Assembly (NCBI GenBank): GCA_001824645.1
Contig: MHYD01000072.1
Coordinates: forward strand, 10,513-18,693
Reading direction: 5' to 3'
From: Planctomycetes bacterium RBG_13_46_10
Lineage (GTDB): Bacteria; Planctomycetota; Phycisphaerae; Sedimentisphaerales; Anaerobacaceae
DNA: 8,181 nt
Within the stretch, counting starts at the first letter, position 1. Each line of letters opens with the position of its first letter. Below, piece after piece: positions 1 to 6,547 of the stretch. The notes beneath the pieces were generated by a model. The model searched no databases, was not told the origin of the DNA, and worked only from the letters and a program-made list of their open reading frames with translations. A program made the translations under genes and the position numbers.

Positions 1-320
1 TGGCCAGACGCAAAAAAGATGATGACAGATTTGCTGAACGATTTGAATTGTTTGTCGCTCAGATGGAGCTGGCGAACGCATATACAGAGTTGAATAATCC
101 TGCTGAACAATATGAGAATTTTCTCACGCAGCTTCGCGGACAGGAGGAGTCATTGACGAAGATGGACTATGATTATGTGACGGCGTTGAAATATGGCATG
201 CCGCCGGCAGGTGGTTTGGGTATTGGAATTGACAGGTTGGTTATGGTTTTAACCGGCGTCTTGAGTATTCGCGATGTTATATTATTTCCAGTTTTAAAAC
301 CGCTTGGTAAGTTACTGTAA
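1..320 (+). CDS. lysS: Lysyl-tRNA synthetase, class II, C-terminal fragment (5' end outside window)
   Basis: This is the last 105 residues of a class II lysyl-tRNA synthetase, which charges tRNA-Lys with lysine in the cytoplasm. The reading frame is open from base 3 and ends at TAA 318-320. The fragment starts with ARRKKDDDRFAERFELF, followed by a segment with ANAYTELNNP (usual form NAYxELNDP, part of the lysine/ATP pocket). Near the end comes class II motif 3, GGLGIGIDRL (fragment residues about 70-79), whose Arg contacts ATP. The C-terminus SIRDVILFPVLKPL is the usual LysS ending, so the 3' end is complete. The N-terminal anticodon-binding OB fold and motifs 1 and 2 lie upstream of the window. 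A long gap with repeats separates it from the next gene, so it is probably the end of its own transcription unit, although I see no clear terminator. The family call is very secure. Confidence 0.96.
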   Translation, partial: ARRKKDDDRFAERFELFVAQMELANAYTELNNPAEQYENFLTQLRGQEESLTKMDYDYVTALKYGMPPAGGLGIGIDRLVMVLTGVLSIRDVILFPVLKPLGKLL

Positions 321-367
321 AAACAATGAGGCTGGAGAAAAATTGGCCCAGCAAATATGTAGATGAA

Positions 368-411
368 GGTTGTGTTTGATGGTCGCGGTTGTGCGGATCG
401 TTACGGTTGTG
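368..411 (+). repeat. Three direct GGTTGTG repeats at about 19-bp spacing
   Basis: GGTTGTG occurs at 368-374, 387-393 and 405-411, with starts 19 and 18 bp apart. The first and third copies continue identically by one more T. The near-two-helical-turn spacing would put the copies on one face of the DNA, as in arrays of activator or repressor sites. No protein is known to bind here, and a 7-mer is short enough for chance to remain possible. Confidence 0.45.
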
Positions 412-466
412 TTAAACGTAAAGCGTCGCTTCAATAAAGAATCATAATACGATAAACGAATTTGAC

Positions 467-540
467 TTGTCATACCTGCGAAAGCAGGTATCCAGTACCT
501 TATATAACAATCTGGATTCCCGCTTTCGCGGGAATGACAA
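467..540. repeat. REP-like palindromic pair (two 8-bp GAAA/TTTC-loop hairpins inside inverted arms)
   Basis: Two 29-bp arms (467-495 and 512-540) are imperfect inverted copies around a 16-bp AT-rich spacer (496-511). Both ends read TTGTCAT / ATGACAA and the inner edges read ATCCAG / CTGGAT. Each arm is itself a hairpin: ATACCTGC-GAAA-GCAGGTAT (472-491) and ATTCCCGC-TTTC-GCGGGAAT (516-535). The right arm has the GGATTCCCGCTTTCGCGGGA core that is very common as an interspersed REP-like repeat in many bacterial genomes (from memory). The two arms differ at four positions, arranged as paired changes that keep both stems intact. It lies outside the proposed coding region of permease 1 but inside a longer open frame that begins at TTG 462. 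Confidence 0.85.
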
Positions 541-586
541 ATACTAAAAAACTTTTTTTAGAAAAGAATCGAGCAGGTGAATTGCG

Positions 587-593
587 AAAAGGA
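587..593 (+). promoter_or_regulatory. Ribosome binding site that fixes the start of permease 1
   Basis: AAAAGGA lies 6 nt before ATG 600. No comparable site precedes the in-frame TTG at 462, which sits at the edge of the REP-like element. This argues for a start at 600 and against the 46-codon upstream extension. Confidence 0.75.
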
Positions 594-599
594 CTGTTG

Positions 600-2288
600 A
601 TGGAAGAATTTTGGTCTCAACCTTGGCCACTAATCGTGTTATCAATTATATTCTCAATATTCCTGACTTGGTTCATTGGTCTGATTCCCGTATTTCTTAT
701 TCGCTATCTCATATTACGCAGACCGCTTTCCAAATTCTGGAGTGTCTTTCTTGCCTCTGTTTTTTGGTTGTTAAACATAGTTCTTTTTACTTTAATTGGT
801 TCACATAGCAGTACACATGCGTCCTTGATTTTGGTTGGATTGGCGTCCTACTATATCTATCGAAATGACAAGGAACCCATAGTATTAATAAAAGATATTT
901 GGTCGTATATAGTTACCTGCGGTTCACTAAACTATCTCAGTGTTTTTTTGTGGTTTCGATACCTGCGCAAGAAAAAAATTGTTTTTTTGAGTATTACCGC
1001 GGTTGCCTTGTCAACGGCATTGTTAATAGTAGTTGCAAACCTTTTCACCGGCTTCATCAATACACTTGAGCAAACCGCTGTTAATACAATAGGCGATGTT
1101 GTTCTCTCCACGCCGAGTACATTTACGAAGTATCCTGTGTTTATTGAACAGGTCGAGAAAATTTCTTCTGTTGACGCAGCCACGGCTACATTATCATCTC
1201 AGGGACTTCTGCATCTTGGCAAAGGTAATGTTCGTGCAGTGTACATTTGGGGGATTGAGCCTGCCAAACGGGCGAAAGTAACCGGCTTTAAGAAATTTTT
1301 ACGCAGGCAGGGACAGTTAGATAAAGAACCTTCTTTCGAAGTGGCAGCCTCGCCGGAGGACATCGGCGGCTTTGTTGGAATCGCCGTAATAGCCGAGCCT
1401 AATGAACAAACAGACGAATATGATTACAGCGCAATCGATAAGATGATTGGCGAGCAGGTTATTCTTACCACGGGTGCAATAATCGAAACAAAAGGCGCCT
1501 CGTCCGAAGGCCAGGCAGTCGGCCGATTTAAAAGAAAAATCTTAAAAGTCAACATTGTAGATACCGTGCAGACCGGCGTTTATGACCTTGATAAAGGATT
1601 TGTGTATCTTCCTATAGAAACATTACAGGAGAATTTGTATCCAGGCGAGAAAGAGCCGATTGCCAATCAAATTCAAATTAAACTACACAAAAGTGTCAAA
1701 CCGGAGACAGCTTTGGCTGAAATCCGTGGAGCCTGGCAGAATTTTGTCAAGCAGCACCTTGATGAAAATCCATTTCTTATACGTTATACCATGATAGAGA
1801 CAGCCAAGCAGATGCAGAGCCAATATGCCGGTGAGCTGCGAAAGCAAATGGGTGTTTTATTGCTGATTTTTGGTGTCGTCAGTTTTAGTGTGGTGGTGCT
1901 GATATTCTGTATATTCTATATGATAGCCAGGCTTAAGCAGCGGGACATCGCTATAGTAAAAAGCTGTGGAGCGGCAAGCAGTTCGGTGGCTTTTGTTTTT
2001 CTTTTGTTCGGGTTCTGTGTTGGAACAGCCGGCTCGGCGCTCGGTGCTGTTTTGGCATATATTATTACCAAAAATATTAACATGTTTGAAGAATGGATTC
2101 GGATAATCTTCGGGCTGAAGCTGTGGAAAAGCAGCGTTTATATGTTTAGTGAGATTCCGAACAATATAGACTGGTGGGCGGTTTTGCCTATCGTATTGTT
2201 TGCAATTATAGCAGCGACCATCGGGACATTAGTCCCTGCATTTGTCGCAGCACGAACAAGACCGGTGGAAATTTTACGATATGAATAA
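600..2288 (+). CDS. LolC/LolE-type (FtsX family) ABC permease with an extra N-terminal membrane domain
   Basis: A 562-residue inner-membrane permease, the likely partner of the following permease and LolD-like ATPase in a transporter that releases lipoproteins from the inner membrane. Residues about 9-87 form an added domain with three likely membrane segments (WPLIVLSIIFSIFLTWFIG..., then two more, ending YYIYRND). A linker leads to the canonical family start FRYLRKKKIVFLS at 119-131 and the first permease helix (about 127-150). A large periplasmic MacB-type domain spans about 151-415. The FtsX helices are near 417-442, 461-490 and 526-553, and the protein ends in ARTRPVEILRYE, as FtsX permeases do. 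ATG 600 is chosen because of AAAAGGA at 587-593. A TTG start at 462 would add 46 residues translated from the REP-like repeat and is probably false. Ordinary LolC/E proteins are about 400-420 residues without the front domain. Family is secure; substrate is inferred from the neighbours. Confidence 0.9.
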   Translation: MEEFWSQPWPLIVLSIIFSIFLTWFIGLIPVFLIRYLILRRPLSKFWSVFLASVFWLLNIVLFTLIGSHSSTHASLILVGLASYYIYRNDKEPIVLIKDIWSYIVTCGSLNYLSVFLWFRYLRKKKIVFLSITAVALSTALLIVVANLFTGFINTLEQTAVNTIGDVVLSTPSTFTKYPVFIEQVEKISSVDAATATLSSQGLLHLGKGNVRAVYIWGIEPAKRAKVTGFKKFLRRQGQLDKEPSFEVAASPEDIGGFVGIAVIAEPNEQTDEYDYSAIDKMIGEQVILTTGAIIETKGASSEGQAVGRFKRKILKVNIVDTVQTGVYDLDKGFVYLPIETLQENLYPGEKEPIANQIQIKLHKSVKPETALAEIRGAWQNFVKQHLDENPFLIRYTMIETAKQMQSQYAGELRKQMGVLLLIFGVVSFSVVVLIFCIFYMIARLKQRDIAIVKSCGAASSSVAFVFLLFGFCVGTAGSALGAVLAYIITKNINMFEEWIRIIFGLKLWKSSVYMFSEIPNNIDWWAVLPIVLFAIIAATIGTLVPAFVAARTRPVEILRYE

Positions 2289-2289
2289 A

Positions 2290-2347
2290 CTGGTAACCGG
2301 TAATTGGTAAATGGATAAATAATTAACAGTCACCAATTTCCAATTAC
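2290..2347 (+). repeat. GGTAA heptad repeats and imperfect hairpin between the two permeases
   Basis: Directly after the permease 1 stop come three heptads CTGGTAA, CCGGTAA and TTGGTAA (2290-2310). The segment 2300-2314 pairs with 2333-2347 (GTAATTGG against CCAATTAC, then further pairs with two mismatches) around an 18-nt loop. There is no T-run after it, so it is not a standard terminator. It resembles a short dispersed repeat inserted between genes and may alter the stability or relative expression of the two permease segments. Confidence 0.6.
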
Positions 2348-2361
2348 TATATTTTTGAGCT

Positions 2362-3735
2362 ATGTACAAGATTGTCCTTGCAAGCAGGTATTTGATAAGA
2401 CGTCATATTACGTACTTTGCGGTGTTGGCGGTCGCGCTTTGCGTTTTTATCGTCTTGGTGGTTATGACTGTGATGACAGGTCTTGTGCGTGACTTCAAGC
2501 TGAAAAATCATCAGTTTACGGGAGATTGCGTTGTCGGAACCGAGACTTTGGTTGGTTTTACTTACTATGAAGATTTTATAAGTATATTGGAGCAAACCGA
2601 TTTTGTTGAAAGTGCATCTGCTGTGATTAGAAGTTATGCGCTGGTCAGCCCGAGCTGGACGGAGCAGGGGCTTGGCCTGGAGATTATGGGGATTGACCCT
2701 GTCAGGCACAACCAGACAACGGCTTTCGGCGAGACACTGTACTACCATAAAGGCAATGTCTCGAAAGCGTTTGAGCCGGCCTTTGATCCGAACCTTATGG
2801 GCTGTGTGTTAGGTATTGAAGTTGGTAATAGATTGGGTAATGCCTTGTCGCCTCAGCGAGGTGCGAGGGGCGGATATTTTTATAGCGACCAGTTAGATAA
2901 AACATCCGTTTCCATTAGCTGTGTTCCTCTGAATGCAAGAGGGGCGCCGGCCAAGGCTGACCTGGGCCTGATTAATACATTAGATTTCTACTATAGTGAC
3001 TATTCTCACAGCGGTTTGGCCCGTGTGGATGGTTCCTTCATATATCTTTCCATAAAAGAAGCCCAATGGCTTTGCGGTATGGACGGGCCTTTGAAACGAG
3101 CCAACGCCATTCATATAAGATTTAAGCCTTCTGTTAGTTTGCACACAGGCTGCCAGAAGGTCGCCTCGCTCTGGAGGAGTTTTAAACAGGAAAAAGCAGG
3201 CCAAGAACAAAGCTATCTTTTGGATGCGGTGGCTGTACAAAGCTGGAAAGAATACCGGCGTGCGTACATTGCGGCGATGGAGAAGGAGCAGACAATGATG
3301 ACCGTATTGTTCGGACTTGTAGGGATCACCACGGTTTTTATTGTTCTGGTGGTATTTTATATGATTATCAGTCATAAAAGCAAAGATGTCGGGATACTAA
3401 AAAGCATCGGTGCTTCAAATACTGATGTTATTACACTGTTCTTGGGATTTGCTTTTACGGTTGGTCTTATAGGTTCTACAATAGGCGTATTTACCGGGTG
3501 GCTGTTTTTACGTAAAATAAATTGGATAGAGCAATGGCTTTTTGAACATTTTGGATTTCAGCTCTGGGATAGAACAATTTATGCTATAGGCGATATTCCA
3601 AACCAGGTGGAATTCAATGTCTTAGTGATAATTATTCTTTCTGCGATTTTTGCCTGCCTGGTTGGTGCGTTTATACCGAGCCGACAAGCGGCAGGGCTGA
3701 ATCCGATAGAAACATTGCATGTAGGTCAGTTGTAA
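2362..3735 (+). CDS. LolC/LolE-type (FtsX family) ABC permease
   Basis: A 457-residue inner-membrane permease, paralogous to the one just upstream and probably its heteromeric partner, as in LolC plus LolE. It starts MYKIVLASRYLIRRHITYFAV, the normal short cytoplasmic lead into helix 1 (about 17-40). A periplasmic domain of roughly 270 residues follows (about 41-310), then FtsX helices near 311-337, 355-383 and 418-440, ending in PSRQAAGLNPIETLHVGQL. Both permeases share a pre-helix-4 segment of the form FGxxLWxxxxYxxxxIPN (here about 397-414), which supports common origin. The start is the only sensible ATG; the ribosome binding site is weak (TGAG at 2356-2359), so translation may partly depend on the upstream gene 73 bp away. 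No added N-terminal domain is present here. Lipoprotein release is inferred from the gene trio; a MacB-like export role is the alternative. Confidence 0.9.
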   Translation: MYKIVLASRYLIRRHITYFAVLAVALCVFIVLVVMTVMTGLVRDFKLKNHQFTGDCVVGTETLVGFTYYEDFISILEQTDFVESASAVIRSYALVSPSWTEQGLGLEIMGIDPVRHNQTTAFGETLYYHKGNVSKAFEPAFDPNLMGCVLGIEVGNRLGNALSPQRGARGGYFYSDQLDKTSVSISCVPLNARGAPAKADLGLINTLDFYYSDYSHSGLARVDGSFIYLSIKEAQWLCGMDGPLKRANAIHIRFKPSVSLHTGCQKVASLWRSFKQEKAGQEQSYLLDAVAVQSWKEYRRAYIAAMEKEQTMMTVLFGLVGITTVFIVLVVFYMIISHKSKDVGILKSIGASNTDVITLFLGFAFTVGLIGSTIGVFTGWLFLRKINWIEQWLFEHFGFQLWDRTIYAIGDIPNQVEFNVLVIIILSAIFACLVGAFIPSRQAAGLNPIETLHVGQL

Positions 3736-3771
3736 GCTCAACTTGAACCGATTTGAAAGATAGGATGTTTA

Positions 3772-4458
3772 ATGTTACAAGCTGAGGAAATCTATAAATC
3801 TTATAAGATGGGAGCAACGAAAGTTACAGTGCTCAAGGGCGTCAATTTGACTGTGGAAAAAGGTGAATTTGTAGCTATAATCGGTGCTTCCGGCAGCGGA
3901 AAAAGCACTTTTTTGCATATATTGGGTGCATTGGATAGGCCCGATAAAGGTATTGTCAGGTTTGAAGGCAGGGATTTAAATGACTTTAGTGCCGGTGAAA
4001 TAAACGGGTTTCGTAACAAATTAGTGGGATTTGTTTTTCAGTTCTACCATTTATTGGACGAATTAAGTGTACTGGAGAATGTATATCTACCGACGATGGT
4101 CTCGAAGGATGTGGTCGGTTGGCTTGCATGCCGCAAGTGGGCTAAGAACCGAGCTAAGGAGCTATTGGCTCAGCTTGGTTTAAGTGAAAGAGCCAATCAT
4201 AAGCCATATCAGCTTTCCGGCGGGGAGAGGCAGAGAGTCGCTATTGGCAGGGCATTGATGAACGAGCCTGAGCTGCTTTTGGCAGATGAGCCAACAGGAA
4301 ATCTTGACTCGGCAACGGGAAATGGTATTTTAGATACCCTTGAAAAACTGAATAAAGCCGGCCAAACAATTGTAATGGTAACTCACAACGATATGATTGC
4401 AAAAAGAGCCGGCAGGATAATAAAGCTGGTTGATGGAAAGATAACCGCTGCTTTTTAG
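3772..4458 (+). CDS. lolD: LolD-like ABC transporter ATPase
   Basis: A 228-residue cytoplasmic ATPase that would drive the two permeases. All catalytic motifs are visible: Walker A GASGSGKST (38-46), Q-loop Gln 90 in FVFQFYHLL, signature LSGGERQRVAIGRAL (148-162), Walker B LLLADEP (168-174) with catalytic Glu 173, D-loop GNLDS (176-180) and the switch His 205 in MVTHN. FQFYHLLDELSVLENV is typical of the LolD/MacB/FtsE branch. A loop SKDVVGWLACRKWAKNRA (about 111-128) is a few residues longer than I expect for LolD. AGGA at 3762-3765 sits 6 nt before ATG 3772, which supports the start; an out-of-frame ATG at 3765 is ignored. It lies 36 bp after permease 2 and almost certainly belongs to the same operon. 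The ATPase class is secure; the LolD name rests on the two adjacent permeases. Confidence 0.93.
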   Translation: MLQAEEIYKSYKMGATKVTVLKGVNLTVEKGEFVAIIGASGSGKSTFLHILGALDRPDKGIVRFEGRDLNDFSAGEINGFRNKLVGFVFQFYHLLDELSVLENVYLPTMVSKDVVGWLACRKWAKNRAKELLAQLGLSERANHKPYQLSGGERQRVAIGRALMNEPELLLADEPTGNLDSATGNGILDTLEKLNKAGQTIVMVTHNDMIAKRAGRIIKLVDGKITAAF

Positions 4459-4487
4459 CGGATTTATATAAAACTTGAGGATTCTTT

Positions 4488-5354
4488 ATGGCGCTTAAGA
4501 TTTGGCTTGATGGCAAGCTCGTTGACGAAGCTGATGCTAAAATATCAGTGTTTGACCATGGTCTGCTTTATGGAGACGGTGTTTTTGAAGGTATCCGCGT
4601 TTACAATCGTGAGATTTTTGAGCTTGATGCACACATTAAGCGGCTCTATGAATCAGCCAAGTCAATTCGACTTGATATCCCGATGAGCAAAAGCGAGCTT
4701 ATAAGTGCAACAAAAAAGACTACCGAAGAAAACGGTGTTATTAACGGTTATATAAGATTGGTTGTTACCCGTGGGACAGGAACGCTGGGACTGAATCCTT
4801 TTGTTTGTGAGAGCAGCAGAATAATTATCATAGCCGACAATATTCAGCTTTACCCTGAGGAGCTTTATGAGAAGGGAATGAAGGTAATAAGTGCCACCAC
4901 GGTTCGCAATCACCCGCTGGCAATTCCGCCTCAGGTTAAAAGTCTGAATTATTTAAATAACATCCTGGCCAAGATCGAGGCGCTGGACAATAATGTGCCT
5001 GAAGCGATTATGTACAACCATGAAGGCTATGTAGCTGAAGCAACGGGAGACAATGTTTTTATAGTACGAAATGGTGTGATTTATACGCCACCGGTAGAGG
5101 CCGGCTCGCTGGAGGGGATAACAAGGTCTGTTGTTATGAAGCTGGCCAGAAAAGAAAACATGACGGTGGTTGAAAAGAATCTCACGAGGGTTGATTTGTA
5201 TATTTGTGACGAATTTTTCCTGACCGGCACAGCTGCCGAGGTTATTGGTGTTGTCGAAATAGACGGCAGAGTTATTGGTGATGGAAAGCCGGGTCCCATT
5301 ACGAAACTGCTGAGAAAAAACTTCTTCGCTTATGCGCACGGAAAGGAGAAATAG
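4488..5354 (+). CDS. ilvE: Branched-chain amino acid aminotransferase (class IV PLP enzyme)
   Basis: A 288-residue cytoplasmic PLP enzyme of fold type IV, which moves an amino group between glutamate and the keto acids of valine, leucine and isoleucine. FDHGLLYGDGVFEGIRVYN (22-40) is the characteristic N-terminal motif. GYIRLVVTRGTGTLGLNP lies at 87-104. The PLP lysine is Lys 151 in VKSLNYLNN, and EATGDNVFIV (184-193) carries the conserved Glu that holds the pyridine nitrogen. The C-terminal region has EAGSLEGITR (204-213) and FFLTGTAAEV (243-252), the phosphate-binding turn. Length fits the family. GAGGA at 4477-4481, 6 nt before the ATG, supports the start. It is 29 bp after lolD, so co-transcription is likely although the functions are unrelated. 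D-amino acid transaminase and aminodeoxychorismate lyase share the fold, but the overall motif set favours IlvE. Confidence 0.92.
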   Translation: MALKIWLDGKLVDEADAKISVFDHGLLYGDGVFEGIRVYNREIFELDAHIKRLYESAKSIRLDIPMSKSELISATKKTTEENGVINGYIRLVVTRGTGTLGLNPFVCESSRIIIIADNIQLYPEELYEKGMKVISATTVRNHPLAIPPQVKSLNYLNNILAKIEALDNNVPEAIMYNHEGYVAEATGDNVFIVRNGVIYTPPVEAGSLEGITRSVVMKLARKENMTVVEKNLTRVDLYICDEFFLTGTAAEVIGVVEIDGRVIGDGKPGPITKLLRKNFFAYAHGKEK

Positions 5355-5382
5355 CATTTAGCGGGCAGGCTCGAATTTTAAA

Positions 5383-5416
5383 TACCGAGTTTCGGTAGTG
5401 AAAGTCATTTCCACTA
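5383..5416 (+). promoter_or_regulatory. Two overlapping small hairpins before the prenyl synthase gene
   Basis: TACCGA-GTT-TCGGTA (5383-5397) is a perfect 6-bp stem. TAGTGAAA (5396-5403) can pair with TTT-C-CACTA (5408-5416) with one bulged C. The two share bases 5396-5397, so at full length they exclude each other. They end 14 nt before ATG 5431, where no Shine-Dalgarno is visible. There is no T-run, so they are not a standard terminator. Any regulatory role is inference. Confidence 0.35.
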
Positions 5417-5430
5417 TATGCTGATTACTC

Positions 5431-6444
5431 ATGGGATTATCGACACATAAGGATGTAACCAATGGTGTCCCAGGGAGGGGATTTCATTCCTTTAAACTCA
5501 TCGAGGACAGTTTAGACCGGGTACGAGACCTTATAAATGCACAGCTGGCAGTCTCTGTAAATGCGGATGAAATCAGCAGGTTGATTGAATATACGAATGC
5601 CCGCAGCGGCAAGATGCTTCGACCGGGCCTTGTTTTGCTTGCAGGAAGTGCAGTTGGACAAATTACCGATGAGCATATTCGGGTGGCGGCGATTATGGAA
5701 ATAATTCATAATGCAACACTGCTGCACGATGATGTAATAGATGAAGGGCAGAAACGGCGGGGAATGCCTACTATCAATAAGCTCTGGGGTAATGAATCCG
5801 CCGTGATATTGGGGGATTTTCTGTTAAGCCGGGTTTTAAAAATGTGCCCGTTTTTAAATCCGCAAGCTCTTAATATGATTGCTTTTGCCGCTACTCGAAC
5901 ATGCGAAGGTGAATTGCGCCAGGTGATTCAAAGACGAAACTGGCAATTAAGTGAAATGGAATACATCGACATAATTACCGAAAAAAGTGCTGCTTTTTTC
6001 AGCGGTTGTTGCGGCGTTGGCGCTCTTCTGGCCGGAGCAAGTGAATCTCAGTTAAAATCACTTGAGAGTTTTGGTCTGAATACCGGCATAACTTTTCAAA
6101 TTACTGATGATTTACTCGACCTGACGGCTGATGAAAAACAAACCGGGAAAACGGCAGGAAGTGACGTCAATAAAAACAAGCTGACTCTGGCGATAATTCA
6201 TCTGCTGAGTGTGATTAATGATAAAGAGAAAGATAAAATCCACGAAGTTTTAAGCCGAACAGACGGTTCGGGTAAGAATGCACTTCTGGAAATGCTGCGA
6301 AAACACGGAAGTTTGAAATATGCCCAAAATCAGGCACTGGAATATCTCAACAAGGCCTTGTCATGTTTAGATGACTTAAGGCACAGCGATGCCAAGGACG
6401 CTTTGATAGAGACAGCTAAATTTATGGCAGACATTGAAAGATAG
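5431..6444 (+). CDS. Polyprenyl diphosphate synthase (trans-isoprenyl diphosphate synthase)
   Basis: A 337-residue all-helical enzyme that lengthens an allylic diphosphate with isopentenyl units, most likely to make the side chain of a respiratory quinone. The substrate site is complete: GKMLRP (60-65) for the homoallylic diphosphate; first Asp-rich motif LLHDDVID with Asp 100, 101 and 104; RRG at 109-111; second Asp-rich motif ITDDLLD with Asp 226, 227 and 230. The residues 4 and 5 places before the first Asp motif are small (Ala 95, Thr 96) rather than Phe/Tyr, which suggests a long-chain product. The usual GKPxGxD...GKxTLP region reads GKTAGSDVNKNKLTLA (239-254), with Asn where Gly normally precedes the second Lys. 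The ATG at 5431 is the only reasonable start but has no visible ribosome binding site. It follows ilvE by 76 bp. It could be ispB-like, hepT-like or a geranylgeranyl synthase; chain length cannot be fixed from sequence. Confidence 0.9.
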   Translation: MGLSTHKDVTNGVPGRGFHSFKLIEDSLDRVRDLINAQLAVSVNADEISRLIEYTNARSGKMLRPGLVLLAGSAVGQITDEHIRVAAIMEIIHNATLLHDDVIDEGQKRRGMPTINKLWGNESAVILGDFLLSRVLKMCPFLNPQALNMIAFAATRTCEGELRQVIQRRNWQLSEMEYIDIITEKSAAFFSGCCGVGALLAGASESQLKSLESFGLNTGITFQITDDLLDLTADEKQTGKTAGSDVNKNKLTLAIIHLLSVINDKEKDKIHEVLSRTDGSGKNALLEMLRKHGSLKYAQNQALEYLNKALSCLDDLRHSDAKDALIETAKFMADIER

Positions 6445-6547
6445 GACTAAACAGGCGATATGTTTAACCGTGTCTTCAAGCCTTAATCAGCTTCGAATCT
6501 TGTCACAACCTCAAAGGGAGCTTGTTAAAATTCGGGGATTTGTATTG
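6445..6547. other. Convergent gap between prenyl synthase and secreted-protein gene
   Basis: This gap of 103 bp separates two genes that face each other. The only structure I see is TAAACA-GGCGATA-TGTTTA (6448-6466), a weak 6-bp stem without a T-run. No convincing bidirectional terminator is visible, so transcripts may overlap or end by a factor-dependent route. Confidence 0.4.

Larger units (their letters stand above)
321..599 (+). other. Intergenic region between lysS and permease 1, with repeats
   Basis: This 279-bp gap has no convincing gene. In order it holds three copies of GGTTGTG (368-411), a small palindrome AAGCGTCGCTT (421-431), a REP-like paired hairpin (467-540), a near-palindromic A/T run CTAAAAAAC-TTTTTTTAG (544-561), and the ribosome binding site of permease 1 (587-593). 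TTGACT at 462-467 resembles a -35 box, but I find no good -10 at proper spacing, so I do not call a promoter. Two tiny overlapping frames (326-379 and 379-447) lack ribosome binding sites that persuade me. Confidence 0.7.

Noticed and set aside
326..447. Two tiny frames after lysS (17 codons at 326-379 and 22 codons at 379-447) that overlap as TGATG
   Set aside because: No persuasive ribosome binding site, repeat-driven composition of the second one, and no recognisable peptide; overlaps this short arise often by chance.
462..467. TTGACT as a -35 promoter element for permease 1
   Set aside because: The best -10-like sequence (TATATA at 501-506) is 33 bp away, and at 17 bp spacing there is only GC-containing hairpin sequence.
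544..561. CTAAAAAAC-TTTTTTTAG as a terminator
   Set aside because: The A/T arms leave a loop of only about 2 nt and there is no GC stem, so it is a homopolymer near-palindrome rather than a terminator.
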